64,000 nt of DNA from CAVVIG01 sp050249955 (GCA_050249955.1 JBFWPN010000007.1:124001-188000); one strand, 5' to 3'. Numbered from the stretch's first letter, positions 52,078 to 60,768 are shown. A program made the numbers and translations. The notes: generated by a model from the sequence alone, not told the origin.

Positions 52078-54542
52078 CGGGTCGCCTCCTCCCCGGCGCT
52101 GCGCCATACGAATCGCGTGATGCCCTCCGCCAGGGCCCAGATGCCGGCTGCGCAGCCGAAGACCACGGCCCACAGTTCGACCGGAATCGCCGCGGATCCC
52201 AGCATGTTTGCGACGACCGGCACCGACGCCGCTACCACCTGGATGATCACCCCGCCGAGGACGGCCGCGTGCAGGTAGGGGTTGGCCAGGGGACGCACCC
52301 ACGTATGCCGGGACGGGTAGGTCAGCGACAGCTGGCCGATGGCCATGATGTGGAAGACGGCGGCGCGGGACACCTCGAGGGTATACCCGAAGGTGGGAAG
52401 CAGGCCGAGCAGCGCGAGGGCGATCAGCGCCTTCATCGTGCCGACGCCCACCACGAAGCGGACCGATGGGCGGTCGAGCAGCGGCGAGTCGGCTGGACGC
52501 GGCTTCTGCTGCATCACGCCAGGGGTCCGGTCGAACGCCAGCGCCAGGGCCGGGAGGCCGTCGGTCAGCAGGTTGATCCACAGGATCTGCACCGCCGTCA
52601 GCGGGAGCATCAGGCTGCCGCCCTCGTCGCGCAGGCCGATGGCATAGGCCACCATGGCACCACCGGCCACCACCAGCACTTCGGACAGGTTCGTCGAGAA
52701 CAGGAAGCGGAGGAACTTCTGGATGTTCTCGTAGATGCCGCGCCCTTCCTCCACCGCGCCGACGATGGTGGCGAAGTTGTCGTCGAGCAGCACGAGGTCG
52801 GCCACCTCGCGTGACACATCCGAGCCTCGCTGCCCCATCGCCACGCCGACGTCCGAGCGCTTCAGCGCCGGCGCGTCGTTCACGCCGTCGCCCGTCATGG
52901 CGACAATCTGCCCCTGGGCCCGGAGCGACTCCACGAGCTGGAGCTTCTGCTCGGGTCGGACCCGTGCAAAGACATTCACGTCCCGCAGCGCCTCGTCGAG
53001 CGCCGCCGGCTCGTACTCGACCAGGTCCTCGCCCGTGAGCACGCGTACGCCGGGGATGCCGACGCGGTGCGCGATGGCCAGTGCAGTTTCCGGGTGGTCG
53101 CCGGTGATCATCACGATGCGGATGCCCGCGTCCAGTGCCGTGCGGACCGCACCGGGCACCTCGGGACGCGGCGGATCCCAGAAGAGGGCGAGCCCCAGCA
53201 GCGTGAGGTCGTCCTCGGCCTCGCCAGGCGCACTGGCGAGCGCGAGCACGCGGAGGCCTTCGTGGGCGTAGGCCCTGGCCTTCTCCGCCCACGACTCGCG
53301 ATCGGTGTCTGTCAGCGTGCACCGCGCGAAGAGCACCTCGGGCGCCCCCTTGAGGTAGCTCACCGTCTGGTTCCCTTCACGCACGGTCGTCCGGGCGAAC
53401 TTCCACGCGCTGTCGAAGGAGCGCTCGGACACCACGGGATGGGCGCGCCGCACCTCCGCGATGTCGAGGCCGTGCTCGGCCGCGCATCGAAGCAGGCCGA
53501 GGTCGAGCGGATCGCCGGCGGCCACCGAGAGATCGGCGTCGTTGGCCAGGACGATGGCGCGCAGGGCCCGCTCGAGATTGGGAGTGTCGAGCGACCGGAC
53601 GTCCATGCGGCTCTCGGTGAGCGTGCCGGTCTTGTCGGTGGCGATGACCGTGACCGACCCCAGAGCCTCGACCGACGAGAGCCGCCTGACCACCGCACGA
53701 TGCCTCGCCATGCGCTCGACCCCGAGCGCGAGCGCCACCGTGAGAACGGCCGGCAGGCCCTCGGGGACCGCCGCCACCGCCAGGGCGACGGCAAAGATGA
53801 TCATCTCCGGGGCACGTTCCAGCCCTTCCGCGAGGACGCCGAGCAGGCCGAGCAGCGCGGCGAGGGCCAGCACCCACCGGGCGATCTGGTGCCCCAGGAT
53901 GTCGACCCGTCGCTCGAGCGGCGTCTTCCCGAGCTGGATGTCCTCGAGCATGCGCGCGAGGCGTCCCGTGGCGCTCGACGCACCGGTCCGCGTCACCTCC
54001 AGCAACGTCTTGCCCCGGACCAGCAGTGTGCCGCTGAACGCCTCGCTGCCGCTCTCCTTGTCGACCGGCACCGACTCGCCCGTCAGGATCGACTCGTCGA
54101 ACAGCGCACCATGCGCATCGTGCAGCGTGCCGTCGGCCGGCACGCGGTCGCCGGCTTCGATCCGGACCCAGTCGCCCGGAACCAGCAGGTGCGCCGGCAG
54201 GCGCACGAGTTCACCGTCCCGGTACACCCAGGCATGCGTACCGGCCAGCGTCTTCAGCCTGGCGAGGGCCGCCTCGGAACGGTGCTCCTGGTAGAGGCCG
54301 AGGAGCGCGTTGAGCAGCAGGATCAGCGCAATGGTCGCTGCCTCGATCGGCGCGCCGTGCCCTCCTTCGTACAGCCACAGCGCGGCGTCGAACACCAGGG
54401 CAAAGAGCAGGATGAAGATCAGCGGGCTGTTGAACTGGCGCAGGAACCGAATCCACAGGGGATCGGGTTCACCCTCCGGCAGCGCGTTCGGGCCGACCTG
54501 GGCCAGCCGGACACTGGCTTCCGCGGCGGTGAGTCCTGTCAT
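52074..54542 (-). CDS. P-type Ca2+-transporting ATPase (P2A type)
   Basis: 822 residues from ATG at 54542; the longer frame upstream is antisense to the Usp gene. Phosphorylation motif DKTGTLTE (about 302-309), TGES loop LTGESVP, M4 AVPEGLPAVL (PEGL, as in Ca2+ ATPases), nucleotide-binding KGAPE, hinge TGDGVNDAPALKRSDVGVAMG, and M6 ILWINLLTDGLPALAL with the Ca2+-liganding N-x-x-x-D. It is shorter at the N-terminus than typical SERCA-type pumps. Co-translated with the CaCA antiporter and located 23 nt after the Usp gene. Confidence 0.92.
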   Translation of the reverse strand: MTGLTAAEASVRLAQVGPNALPEGEPDPLWIRFLRQFNSPLIFILLFALVFDAALWLYEGGHGAPIEAATIALILLLNALLGLYQEHRSEAALARLKTLAGTHAWVYRDGELVRLPAHLLVPGDWVRIEAGDRVPADGTLHDAHGALFDESILTGESVPVDKESGSEAFSGTLLVRGKTLLEVTRTGASSATGRLARMLEDIQLGKTPLERRVDILGHQIARWVLALAALLGLLGVLAEGLERAPEMIIFAVALAVAAVPEGLPAVLTVALALGVERMARHRAVVRRLSSVEALGSVTVIATDKTGTLTESRMDVRSLDTPNLERALRAIVLANDADLSVAAGDPLDLGLLRCAAEHGLDIAEVRRAHPVVSERSFDSAWKFARTTVREGNQTVSYLKGAPEVLFARCTLTDTDRESWAEKARAYAHEGLRVLALASAPGEAEDDLTLLGLALFWDPPRPEVPGAVRTALDAGIRIVMITGDHPETALAIAHRVGIPGVRVLTGEDLVEYEPAALDEALRDVNVFARVRPEQKLQLVESLRAQGQIVAMTGDGVNDAPALKRSDVGVAMGQRGSDVSREVADLVLLDDNFATIVGAVEEGRGIYENIQKFLRFLFSTNLSEVLVVAGGAMVAYAIGLRDEGGSLMLPLTAVQILWINLLTDGLPALALAFDRTPGVMQQKPRPADSPLLDRPSVRFVVGVGTMKALIALALLGLLPTFGYTLEVSRAAVFHIMAIGQLSLTYPSRHTWVRPLANPYLHAAVLGGVIIQVVAASVPVVANMLGSAAIPVELWAVVFGCAAGIWALAEGITRFVWRSAGEEATR

Positions 54543-54565
54543 CGATGCGTCTCCGCCGCGTCCGC

Positions 54566-55495
54566 TCAACCGCGCACCGTGAGCACCGGGCAGGCGGCGG
54601 CACGCACGACATGCTGCGTGTTGGATCCGTACAGCATCAGCTCGAGGCCGTCCGACCCCTGGGCGCCCATCACAATGAGGTCCGCTGGCAGGGCCTCCGC
54701 GTGGCGGAGGATGGCCTTGTAGGCCCGATCCACGGCAAGGACCTCCTGGATGGTGCAGCGCGTGGTCGACTCCTGCGTGGCCGAGGCATGCAGTTGGGCA
54801 CGGGCGTGATCGACGATCTGCTGGCGGCGAGCGCGAAGCTCGGCGATGGTCTGGCCGGACGGCTCGAACGGGGAGGGCTCGGCCAGCTCGTCCGACATGT
54901 ATTCGAGTGCATGCAGCACGGTCAGCACGCCGTTCGCCTGCCGGGCCAGGTCGACCGCCCACCGGAGCGCCTCGAGCGATGACTTCGAGTAGTCGATCGG
55001 ACAGAGGATGTGGCCGAGCGACACCGGAGCGCCGGCCGACGCGTGGACACCCGGCGGCACCGTGAGTACCGGGCACGACGCGGTCCTCACGACCTTCTCG
55101 GTGACCGATCCCAGGAGCAGGCGGTTGACACCGCTGCGCCCGTGCGTGCCCATGACAACCAGGTCGGCCGGCTGCACCTGCGCGCGGCCGACGATGACCT
55201 CGTGCGCCCGACCCTCGCGCACGATGGCACGCACGTGAACGCCACGCGTGCCGACCCCGGACACCGTTTGATGGATCTCAGCCGTAATCGCCGCTTCCGC
55301 CTCGGCATCGAGCCTCGGCGGGCACGCGTCGGCATTCGGCCACCAGGTGGTGAGGTGATCGTCGATGGTCGGCACCACGTGCAGCACCTCGAGTTCGGCA
55401 CCGTACATGGAGGCAAGGGCGGCGGCATAGGTGAGCGCCCGGCGCGATGTCTCCGAGAAGTCGATCGGACAGAGCACCTGCTTGAATGCGATCAC
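54566..55495 (-). CDS. Tandem universal stress protein (UspA x2)
   Basis: 309 residues from GTG at 55495 with GGGAGG 5 nt upstream. Two Usp domains (about 1-147 and 158-309). Both carry the ATP-binding G-x2-G-x9-G(S) motif: GTHGRSGVNRLLLGS and GAQGSDGLELMLYGS, with opening strands VLCPIDFSE and ILCPIDYSK. First gene of a four-gene operon with Ca2+ P-ATPase, CaCA antiporter and a membrane protein, so it may tie Ca2+ export to stress or energy status (inference). Confidence 0.93.
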   Translation of the reverse strand: MIAFKQVLCPIDFSETSRRALTYAAALASMYGAELEVLHVVPTIDDHLTTWWPNADACPPRLDAEAEAAITAEIHQTVSGVGTRGVHVRAIVREGRAHEVIVGRAQVQPADLVVMGTHGRSGVNRLLLGSVTEKVVRTASCPVLTVPPGVHASAGAPVSLGHILCPIDYSKSSLEALRWAVDLARQANGVLTVLHALEYMSDELAEPSPFEPSGQTIAELRARRQQIVDHARAQLHASATQESTTRCTIQEVLAVDRAYKAILRHAEALPADLIVMGAQGSDGLELMLYGSNTQHVVRAAACPVLTVRG

Positions 55496-55667
55496 GGCAG
55501 CCTCCCGTTCTCGACCGTCCCCGGCGTGTCGGCGTGAAAGGATTTCGTTAAGGAGGGAGCAAGTCGGGTACCAGAGTGTACAGATACGCAGGGCGCGCCT
55601 GGGCGGCGATCTGGACGGTGTGGACGGCGGTGCACCCGGCGCGATGGAGAGTTCACGCAGGGAGTGC

Positions 55668-55681
55668 GGGATATCCCGCGG
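55668..55681. promoter_or_regulatory. Perfect 14-bp palindrome upstream of the Usp operon
   Basis: GCGGGATATCCCGC sits in the 224-nt gap between the methyltransferase end and the Usp operon start. It could be an operator, or the base of a hairpin ending the methyltransferase transcript. Apart from it and the Usp ribosome site, I see nothing clear in this gap. Confidence 0.35.
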
Positions 55682-55719
55682 CCGCTGGCCAGCTCAACCC
55701 TGAGGGACGTGCGGGACAC

Positions 55720-56430
55720 CTACCCTGTTGACTGCTGCAGGTGGACAACCTGCCCATGCAGGTGGGATGTGCCCGGCGTCCACTCCTTCCATCCATGCTG
55801 CCGGAACCAGTCGCGTGTCCAGTGGCGCCGGGCTGACGGGGGCCTCCAGGCACCATGGTGGGAATGGCTCACGATCAGCCCGCGGGCCGCCAGCCGCGCC
55901 GTTACTCGTTCCAGCGCCGCTGGACGCTGGTCGTCGGGGAACAACTGCAGGGTGCGTCGCTCGATCACCACATCGTAGGGTCCCGCGCACACCGTCTCAT
56001 CGCGAAGATCACCCGCGACGCACGCGAGCGTGCCGCCCGCCTGCAAGGCGCGCGCGCCGAGCAGCCGGCTCAGGTACTCGGTCGATGGAGTGGCCTGGCG
56101 CAACACGTCCATGATGAACGGCGACAGGTCCAGGGCGGTGGCCTGGAAACCGGCCGCGCAGAGCGCGTGGGGTTCCATCGAGAGACCGTTGCCCACGCAA
56201 AGGACTGTCCTGAGTCCCTCGGCGCGCATCAGGTCCACCAGTCCGCCATCGTCCAGGAAGATATCGTCAAGACCGGCGAAGCGGCTTCGGAGCTGCTGAA
56301 GCCAGTAGCCGTCCCAGGCTGACGCATCCTCGACGGTCTGGGGCGGAAACATCGGCTCCTCGCGCTCAGGGGTTCTTGTCTGCGTTGGCGGCGGGTCGAC
56401 GATGGCTTTCAAGAACTCGCGAAAGGTCAT
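55720..56430 (-). CDS. Class I SAM-dependent methyltransferase
   Basis: 236 residues. An N-terminal extension (about 1-55) precedes motif I TVLCVGNGLSMEPHAL (about 75-90; the usual GxGxG is degenerate as GNGLS), ATALDLSPFIMDVL, and motif IV-like PYDVVIERRTLQLFPDD, which resembles TPMT-like methyltransferases. The C-terminus has SHSHHGAW and HLHGQVVHLQ. Substrate unknown. The ATG lies 2 nt after the stop codon of the zinc-protein gene. Confidence 0.75.
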   Translation of the reverse strand: MTFREFLKAIVDPPPTQTRTPEREEPMFPPQTVEDASAWDGYWLQQLRSRFAGLDDIFLDDGGLVDLMRAEGLRTVLCVGNGLSMEPHALCAAGFQATALDLSPFIMDVLRQATPSTEYLSRLLGARALQAGGTLACVAGDLRDETVCAGPYDVVIERRTLQLFPDDQRPAALERVTARLAARGLIVSHSHHGAWRPPSARRHWTRDWFRQHGWKEWTPGTSHLHGQVVHLQQSTG

Positions 56431-56432
56431 CG

Positions 56433-57086
56433 CTAGTCACGGTCTCCGCCGCTGCCCTTGAACTGGTCCGCCTCGTCGGCGAACAGCACGTTGAAGCTGG
56501 TGAGCGAGCCGTAGCAGCCGCTGATGTAGGACTGCAGCTTCACCTTGGCGTCATCCGGCAGGTCCGAGGCGTTCACCTGCTGCTCGAGCGTGCGCAAACG
56601 GTTCCGCATCATCACCACCTTGTGGAAGAAGGTCTCGATCGGCCAGCTCTTCTCCTGCAGCCCCTCCTGGCCCGGTCGGAGGACCAGCGTGCCGCCGCGC
56701 CACTTCTCCGCCGGCACCACGGCCGACACCCCCGCTTCCTCGCGGATGATGCGGCGGAGCAGCAGTTCGAGGTCGGCGGGTGACTCGGACATGGCAGGCG
56801 CGGTCCTCTCTCGGTCGGAGACGATGGGAAACGGATCGGCGGAGGCGGAGGCGGAGGCGGAGGCGCGCGCACGCGACGTTCCGCCCCCCACGGGCTGGGC
56901 GGCACCGGCGACGGCCATCCTCGGACCGCCGCGATAGTTGTGCTCGCTGTCGCACTGGCCGCAGGCGACGCGCAGCGGCTGCCCGGCCGCATCAACCGCA
57001 ATGATGGTGTGGAGGCGATCGATCCTGCACGCGCGGCAGTAGTCCTCGACCGAGCCCCCGGCTCGATAGGTGTGCTCGACAGCCAT
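56433..57086 (-). CDS. Uncharacterised protein with two CxxC pairs and an Ala-Ser repeat linker
   Basis: 217 residues from ATG at 57086. The N-terminus has YCRACRIDRLHTIIAVDAAGQPLRVACGQCDSEHNYRG, a zinc-ribbon-like fold (CRAC and CGQC). A linker of Ala-Ser repeats (about 74-83, encoded by a hexanucleotide array) joins a C-terminal helical domain (about 100-210) with LELLLRRIIREEAG, VPAEKWRGGTLVLRPGQEGLQEKSWPIETFFHKVVMMRNRLRTLEQQVNAS. The end resembles coiled-coil proteins of unknown role. Starts 5 nt after the DUF1800 gene and ends 2 nt before the methyltransferase gene. Confidence 0.72.
   Translation of the reverse strand: MAVEHTYRAGGSVEDYCRACRIDRLHTIIAVDAAGQPLRVACGQCDSEHNYRGGPRMAVAGAAQPVGGGTSRARASASASASADPFPIVSDRERTAPAMSESPADLELLLRRIIREEAGVSAVVPAEKWRGGTLVLRPGQEGLQEKSWPIETFFHKVVMMRNRLRTLEQQVNASDLPDDAKVKLQSYISGCYGSLTSFNVLFADEADQFKGSGGDRD
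56841..56864. repeat. In-frame hexanucleotide array (GGAGGC x4)
   Basis: Four perfect 6-nt units within the zinc-protein gene encode Ala-Ser dipeptides on the minus strand. Slippage would change the linker by two residues at a time without breaking the frame. Confidence 0.75.
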
Positions 57087-57091
57087 GGCCG

Positions 57092-58864
57092 CTAGACGAT
57101 CTGATACTCGGGGGTGCTCATGATGAGGTGCACCGTCATGCGCAGCGCATCCTCCATGTAGGTCTTCGCCCTGGCAAGGTCCGGGGAGCCGAGTTCGCCG
57201 GTCAGGAACGTGACCAGCGCCTGCCGCGTCCCGTCTGCCACCGGCACCCGCAGGAAGCGCGACGTGAGGTAGTCCACCGCCTCGGTCGCGGTGGACGCAC
57301 CGCTGCCCTGCACGATGGCGGTCAGGTCGAACTGCGCCGCGCGGCGCGGTGTCGGGATCAGCTTGCGTGACGCCTGCTCCCAGCCGATGTAGCCGCTGAT
57401 GCGCGTGTTGAACTTCTCGTCGCGCTCGAGCGCCACGCGGTCGAAGGTGCTCATGCGCGACGGATCGCTCACCGCCGTGGCCGCGCCGATGTCGTAGCCG
57501 TCGCGCAGCCGCTGCCCGAGGACGTTGTCGCTGCCGGCACTGAAGTTCCAGTCCTCGAACCCGGTCATGTCGGGAATGAGCACATCCCGCGCAATGTTGC
57601 CGCGCGCGATGAGCAGGCCGGGCGTAATCCAGGCCTTCCCGCCGGCCCACCCCGCCACCGACGGCGGATTCAGCAGGTGCTGCCCCATGGCGATCGTGGA
57701 CTGGTTGAAGTCCGGCACACCCGGCAGTTCCGGCGCACCGAGCTGCTTCATCATCGCCACCATGTGCTCGACCGGCCCCTTGATGTGCCCGCCATAGCTC
57801 GCGGCGCTGTAGAAGTCCTTCGACGTGAAGATGGCCGTCAACAGCGGCTTGACCTGGAAGTCGGCCCTGCGGAGCACGTCGCCCAGCTGGCGCCGCAGGC
57901 CTGGCGACACCTCGTCGCGCACGAGGAACCGGTAGATCTTGGCGGCCAGGAACTCGGCGGTGACCGGCTGCTCGAAGATGATCCGCAGCACGTCCACGCC
58001 GTCGAAGTTGCCGGTGCGCCCGAGGAACGTCTTGGGGGTGTCGTCGTGCTTCGCGGGGTTCACCTTGAAGGTGAGGTCGTCGAAGTACCAGCCGGTGAAG
58101 GCGCGCGCGCACTCGCGCACGTCCTTTTCCGTGTAGTTGCCCACGCCCATCGTGAAGAGTTCCATCACTTCACGGGCGAAGTTCTCGTTCGCGGCCCCCT
58201 TCACGTTGTACTGCGCGTCGAGGAAGTAGAGCATCGCCGGGTTCTGCGCCACCTTGATCGTCAGGTCGCGGATGCTGCCGGTGGCCCCGGTCTCGAACAG
58301 GTCGATCTGCTGCAGCATCTTCCGGTAGTCGCGCACCTTGTTCTCGTGCGTGGCGAAGTGGCCGTGCCAGAACAGGGCCATCTTCGCTTCCACCGGGTGC
58401 GTGGACTGCAGCATGCGGTTGGCCCACCAGTAGCCCACCCGCCGCGTCTCGAGCATCGTCGCCCGCAGCCAGTAGAAGAACCGGTCGGACACCGGCTGGC
58501 CGGGGCGATTGCCCCCGGCCTTCCAGGCCACGCCCATCGCCTCGCCGTGCTTCTCGGCGCGGTCGGTCGCTTCCGGCCGGCTCTCCGGGAAGCCGATGAG
58601 CGACGGGTCCCACAGCCCCGACTCGACGAACGGCTGCATCCGCGGATTGGATGTGCCCTCGTAGTGCACGAGCGAGCGAACGGCCTGATCCAGCCCGCCC
58701 GCCGCGAGCTGCCGGATCTCGTCCGGCGTGCCGCCAAAGCCGGCGTGCGACAGCAGGTGCGCCGCGCGGTCTTCGTTCCACTCACTGGCGGGCAGCGGCG
58801 AGAGGTCGTCCTTCCAGTTCGCCGGCCCTGGTGACCAGGGCACGTGTGTCTTCACGAGAGGCAT
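57092..58864 (-). CDS. DUF1800-domain protein
   Basis: 590 residues from ATG at 58864, chosen because GAAGG lies 9 nt upstream; the ATG at 58873 has no spacing to it. The DUF1800 signatures are AAHLLSHAGFGGTPDEIRQLAAGGLDQAVRSLV, WWANRMLQSTHPVEAKMALFWHGHFATHENKV, ENFAREVMELFTMGVGNYTEKDVRECARAFTGW and PPSVAGWAGGKAWI. The function of DUF1800 is unknown; it almost always pairs with a DUF1501 gene, as here. No obvious signal peptide is present. It is followed after 5 nt by the zinc-protein gene. Confidence 0.9.
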   Translation of the reverse strand: MPLVKTHVPWSPGPANWKDDLSPLPASEWNEDRAAHLLSHAGFGGTPDEIRQLAAGGLDQAVRSLVHYEGTSNPRMQPFVESGLWDPSLIGFPESRPEATDRAEKHGEAMGVAWKAGGNRPGQPVSDRFFYWLRATMLETRRVGYWWANRMLQSTHPVEAKMALFWHGHFATHENKVRDYRKMLQQIDLFETGATGSIRDLTIKVAQNPAMLYFLDAQYNVKGAANENFAREVMELFTMGVGNYTEKDVRECARAFTGWYFDDLTFKVNPAKHDDTPKTFLGRTGNFDGVDVLRIIFEQPVTAEFLAAKIYRFLVRDEVSPGLRRQLGDVLRRADFQVKPLLTAIFTSKDFYSAASYGGHIKGPVEHMVAMMKQLGAPELPGVPDFNQSTIAMGQHLLNPPSVAGWAGGKAWITPGLLIARGNIARDVLIPDMTGFEDWNFSAGSDNVLGQRLRDGYDIGAATAVSDPSRMSTFDRVALERDEKFNTRISGYIGWEQASRKLIPTPRRAAQFDLTAIVQGSGASTATEAVDYLTSRFLRVPVADGTRQALVTFLTGELGSPDLARAKTYMEDALRMTVHLIMSTPEYQIV

Positions 58865-58889
58865 CGAGTGCATCCTTCATGCTGATGAG

Positions 58890-58965
58890 GCCCGGCTGAA
58901 GCCGGGCACTACACGCTACGTCGCGTCCAGTTCCAAACAGACGTAGCGTCCGCCTTCAGGCGGAC
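58890..58965. repeat. REP-like cluster of three hairpins between the DUF1501 and DUF1800 genes
   Basis: GCCCGGC-TGAA-GCCGGGC (58890-58907), GCTACGTC...GACGTAGC (58915-58922 / 58940-58947) and GTCCGCC-TTCA-GGCGGAC (58948-58965). The third element runs into the 3' end of the DUF1501 gene: on the minus strand its loop TGAA supplies the TGA stop codon (58956-58958). The layout resembles REP/BIME elements mobilised by RAYT transposases; no such transposase is in the window. Confidence 0.7.
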
Positions 58966-60206
58966 CTGAACATGCCAAGGGTGTCGAACGGCTGCCCGAG
59001 CACCGCGCCGGCGTCGACACCCAGCCACTCGTGAATCAGCGTGGCGTAGACGCGCCGGAAATCTGTCGTGGTCTCGAGGTTGTCGCCCAGGACGAGTTCC
59101 GCAAGGCTGGGTACCTTCCCGTACATGCCGCCCTTCACCGCATTGCCGATGATGAAGTTCAACTGCGCCGTGCCGTGGTCGGTGCCGAGGCTGGTGTTCT
59201 CCGGCACGCGGCGGCCGAACTCGCTGTGCACGTACATCACCACGTCGTCGGCCCGGCCGATGCGCTGCATCTCGCGGAAGAAGCCTTCGATCGCATCGGC
59301 GCAGTACTGGAGCTGGCGGTCGTGCGGCGACGCCTGGTTCACGTGCGTGTCGAACAGGGAGTTGCGCAGCGGCACGTAGTAGAGCCGCGTCGGGAAGTCG
59401 GCCTCGATGAGGGCCGCCACCTTGTCGAGATCCAGCAGGCGGAGTTCCGGGTTGTCCTTGCCCTTGTAGCGGCTCCACGCGGCGCGGACGATCTCCGAAG
59501 CCTGCGCGGCGCTCCGGGTCACGTCCAGCACGTAGCGGTGCGTGTCGCCCACGGGCGCATGCTGTGCGGCCAGGGTGTCGAGCGCCGACTTCTCCTGTGC
59601 GAACACGCCCCGCTGGAACTTCATCGGATCGATGAACACCAGCGGGATGTGTTTCTCGGCCTTCACCGCCAGGGACTGGGCATCGGCCACGTTGACGATC
59701 AGGTTCTCGCGGGTACCGGCCGGGTCGAGCGCCGATGCGGTCCGGCCGATCCAGCCGTATTCGTGTCCGCTGTTCGGGGCGGCGGTGTGCCAGAACGAGA
59801 TGGAGGAGAAGTGCGAGAACGACGGCTGGTCGTAGCCAACACCCTGCACGATGGCCACCTTGCCATCGTCGTAGAGGTTCTTGATGCCGCGCATCGACTT
59901 GTGCCAGCCGAACTGCGCGTCGATCTTGAGGACGTCCTGCTCCCGGATGCCAATCGTCGGCCGGTGCTTGTAGTAGAGCGCGTCACCGTAGGGGACCACG
60001 GTGTTCAGGCCGTCGTTGCCGCCGAACCACTCGAAGACGACGAGGATGCGGCCCGAGGTGGTGGCCGCGGCGGCGCGACTGGCCTGCCCCAGCACGTACG
60101 GCACCGGACCGATGCCGCCGAACAGGCCGAACCCGAGCCCGCCGGCTCCCAACCGGAGCATGTCGCGGCGGGAGACGCCCGATTCGTCGAGAGGATGCCT
60201 GGCCAT
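58956..60206 (-). CDS. DUF1501-domain protein with Tat signal
   Basis: 416 residues. A twin-arginine signal (SRRDMLRLGAGGLGFGLFGG, residues 12-31) is followed by a DUF1501 domain (sulfatase/phosphatase-like fold): GRILVVFEWFGGNDGLNTVVPYGDALYYKHRPTIGI, VQGVGYDQPSFSHFSSISFWHTA, and VVMYVHSEFGRRVPENTSLGTDHGTAQLNFIIGNAVKGGMYG, where HSEFGR and GTDHG carry the conserved metal-site residues. Reaction unknown. The last codons (FRSA, stop) lie in a REP-like palindrome, which may have replaced the original C-terminus. Confidence 0.92.
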   Translation of the reverse strand: MARHPLDESGVSRRDMLRLGAGGLGFGLFGGIGPVPYVLGQASRAAAATTSGRILVVFEWFGGNDGLNTVVPYGDALYYKHRPTIGIREQDVLKIDAQFGWHKSMRGIKNLYDDGKVAIVQGVGYDQPSFSHFSSISFWHTAAPNSGHEYGWIGRTASALDPAGTRENLIVNVADAQSLAVKAEKHIPLVFIDPMKFQRGVFAQEKSALDTLAAQHAPVGDTHRYVLDVTRSAAQASEIVRAAWSRYKGKDNPELRLLDLDKVAALIEADFPTRLYYVPLRNSLFDTHVNQASPHDRQLQYCADAIEGFFREMQRIGRADDVVMYVHSEFGRRVPENTSLGTDHGTAQLNFIIGNAVKGGMYGKVPSLAELVLGDNLETTTDFRRVYATLIHEWLGVDAGAVLGQPFDTLGMFRSA

Positions 60207-60289
60207 ATGCGCGACAGCATAGCGCCGGCCGGCCCAGCGCTCAAACGCGGACGACTACGGTTGAGGCTCCAGCACCGTCGGCCCGCTCC

Positions 60290-60715
60290 TCACGGACCAA
60301 CGACTGCGGACAGCTTCGTCTTCACCTGGGCGTCGTTGGTCAGCACCACGTCGACCCGTGTGCCGGGCTTGAGCGGCTTCTTCAGGTTGACGAGGGTGAG
60401 GTAGATGCCCTTGGCGTCGAGTGTCAGCCCGCCGTAAGCGGGAATCTCCACCTCCGCCACCTTCGCGTCCTTCTTCCGGGCATCCCGCAGTTCCACGCGC
60501 TCGGCGGCGTCAGAGGTGGCCGAGATGAGATAGGTGGCGTACATGGAGGGGTTGCTGATGACGCCGACGACCCTGGCCTCGGTCGGTTTCGCGGCGGCGA
60601 CAATGGCGCGCGCGTTCTTCACCACGAGGTCCTGCGCGGCGGCGCCGGTCGCGAACACCGCCCCGAGCGCCAACGCCCCCACTCCTGCCCGAATCATTCC
60701 AGCCGGTCCGCGCAC
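60290..60715 (-). CDS. PCuAC-like exported protein lacking the copper ligands
   Basis: 141 residues from GTG at 60715, with AGGAGGACAT before it; ATG at 60697 lacks a ribosome site. Signal peptide to AGAAAQD (about 28). The core ATYLISATSDAAERVELRDARKKDAKVAEVEIPAYGGLTLDAKGIYLTLVNLKKPLKPGTRVDVVLT follows the PCu(A)C periplasmic copper-chaperone pattern. The ligands are gone: VELHEM reads VELRDA and YHLMLMGL reads IYLTLVNL. It therefore probably does not bind copper in the usual way. Encoded 53 nt downstream of the HupE gene. Confidence 0.78.
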   Translation of the reverse strand: MRGPAGMIRAGVGALALGAVFATGAAAQDLVVKNARAIVAAAKPTEARVVGVISNPSMYATYLISATSDAAERVELRDARKKDAKVAEVEIPAYGGLTLDAKGIYLTLVNLKKPLKPGTRVDVVLTNDAQVKTKLSAVVGP

Positions 60716-60738
60716 ATGTCCTCCTGTTGTCCGACCTG

Positions 60739-60760
60739 CCCTACCCGCCCCACCTGCCCC
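60739..60760 (-). other. Candidate G-quadruplex in the HupE-PCuAC gap
   Basis: On the minus (coding) strand the pattern is G4-N5-G4-N1-G3-N2-G3, a complete four-tract motif with loops of 5, 1 and 2 nt. It lies 24 nt before the PCuAC-like start, just upstream of its ribosome site, so an RNA quadruplex could influence translation of the second gene. Confidence 0.5.
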
Positions 60761-60768
60761 AACACGCC

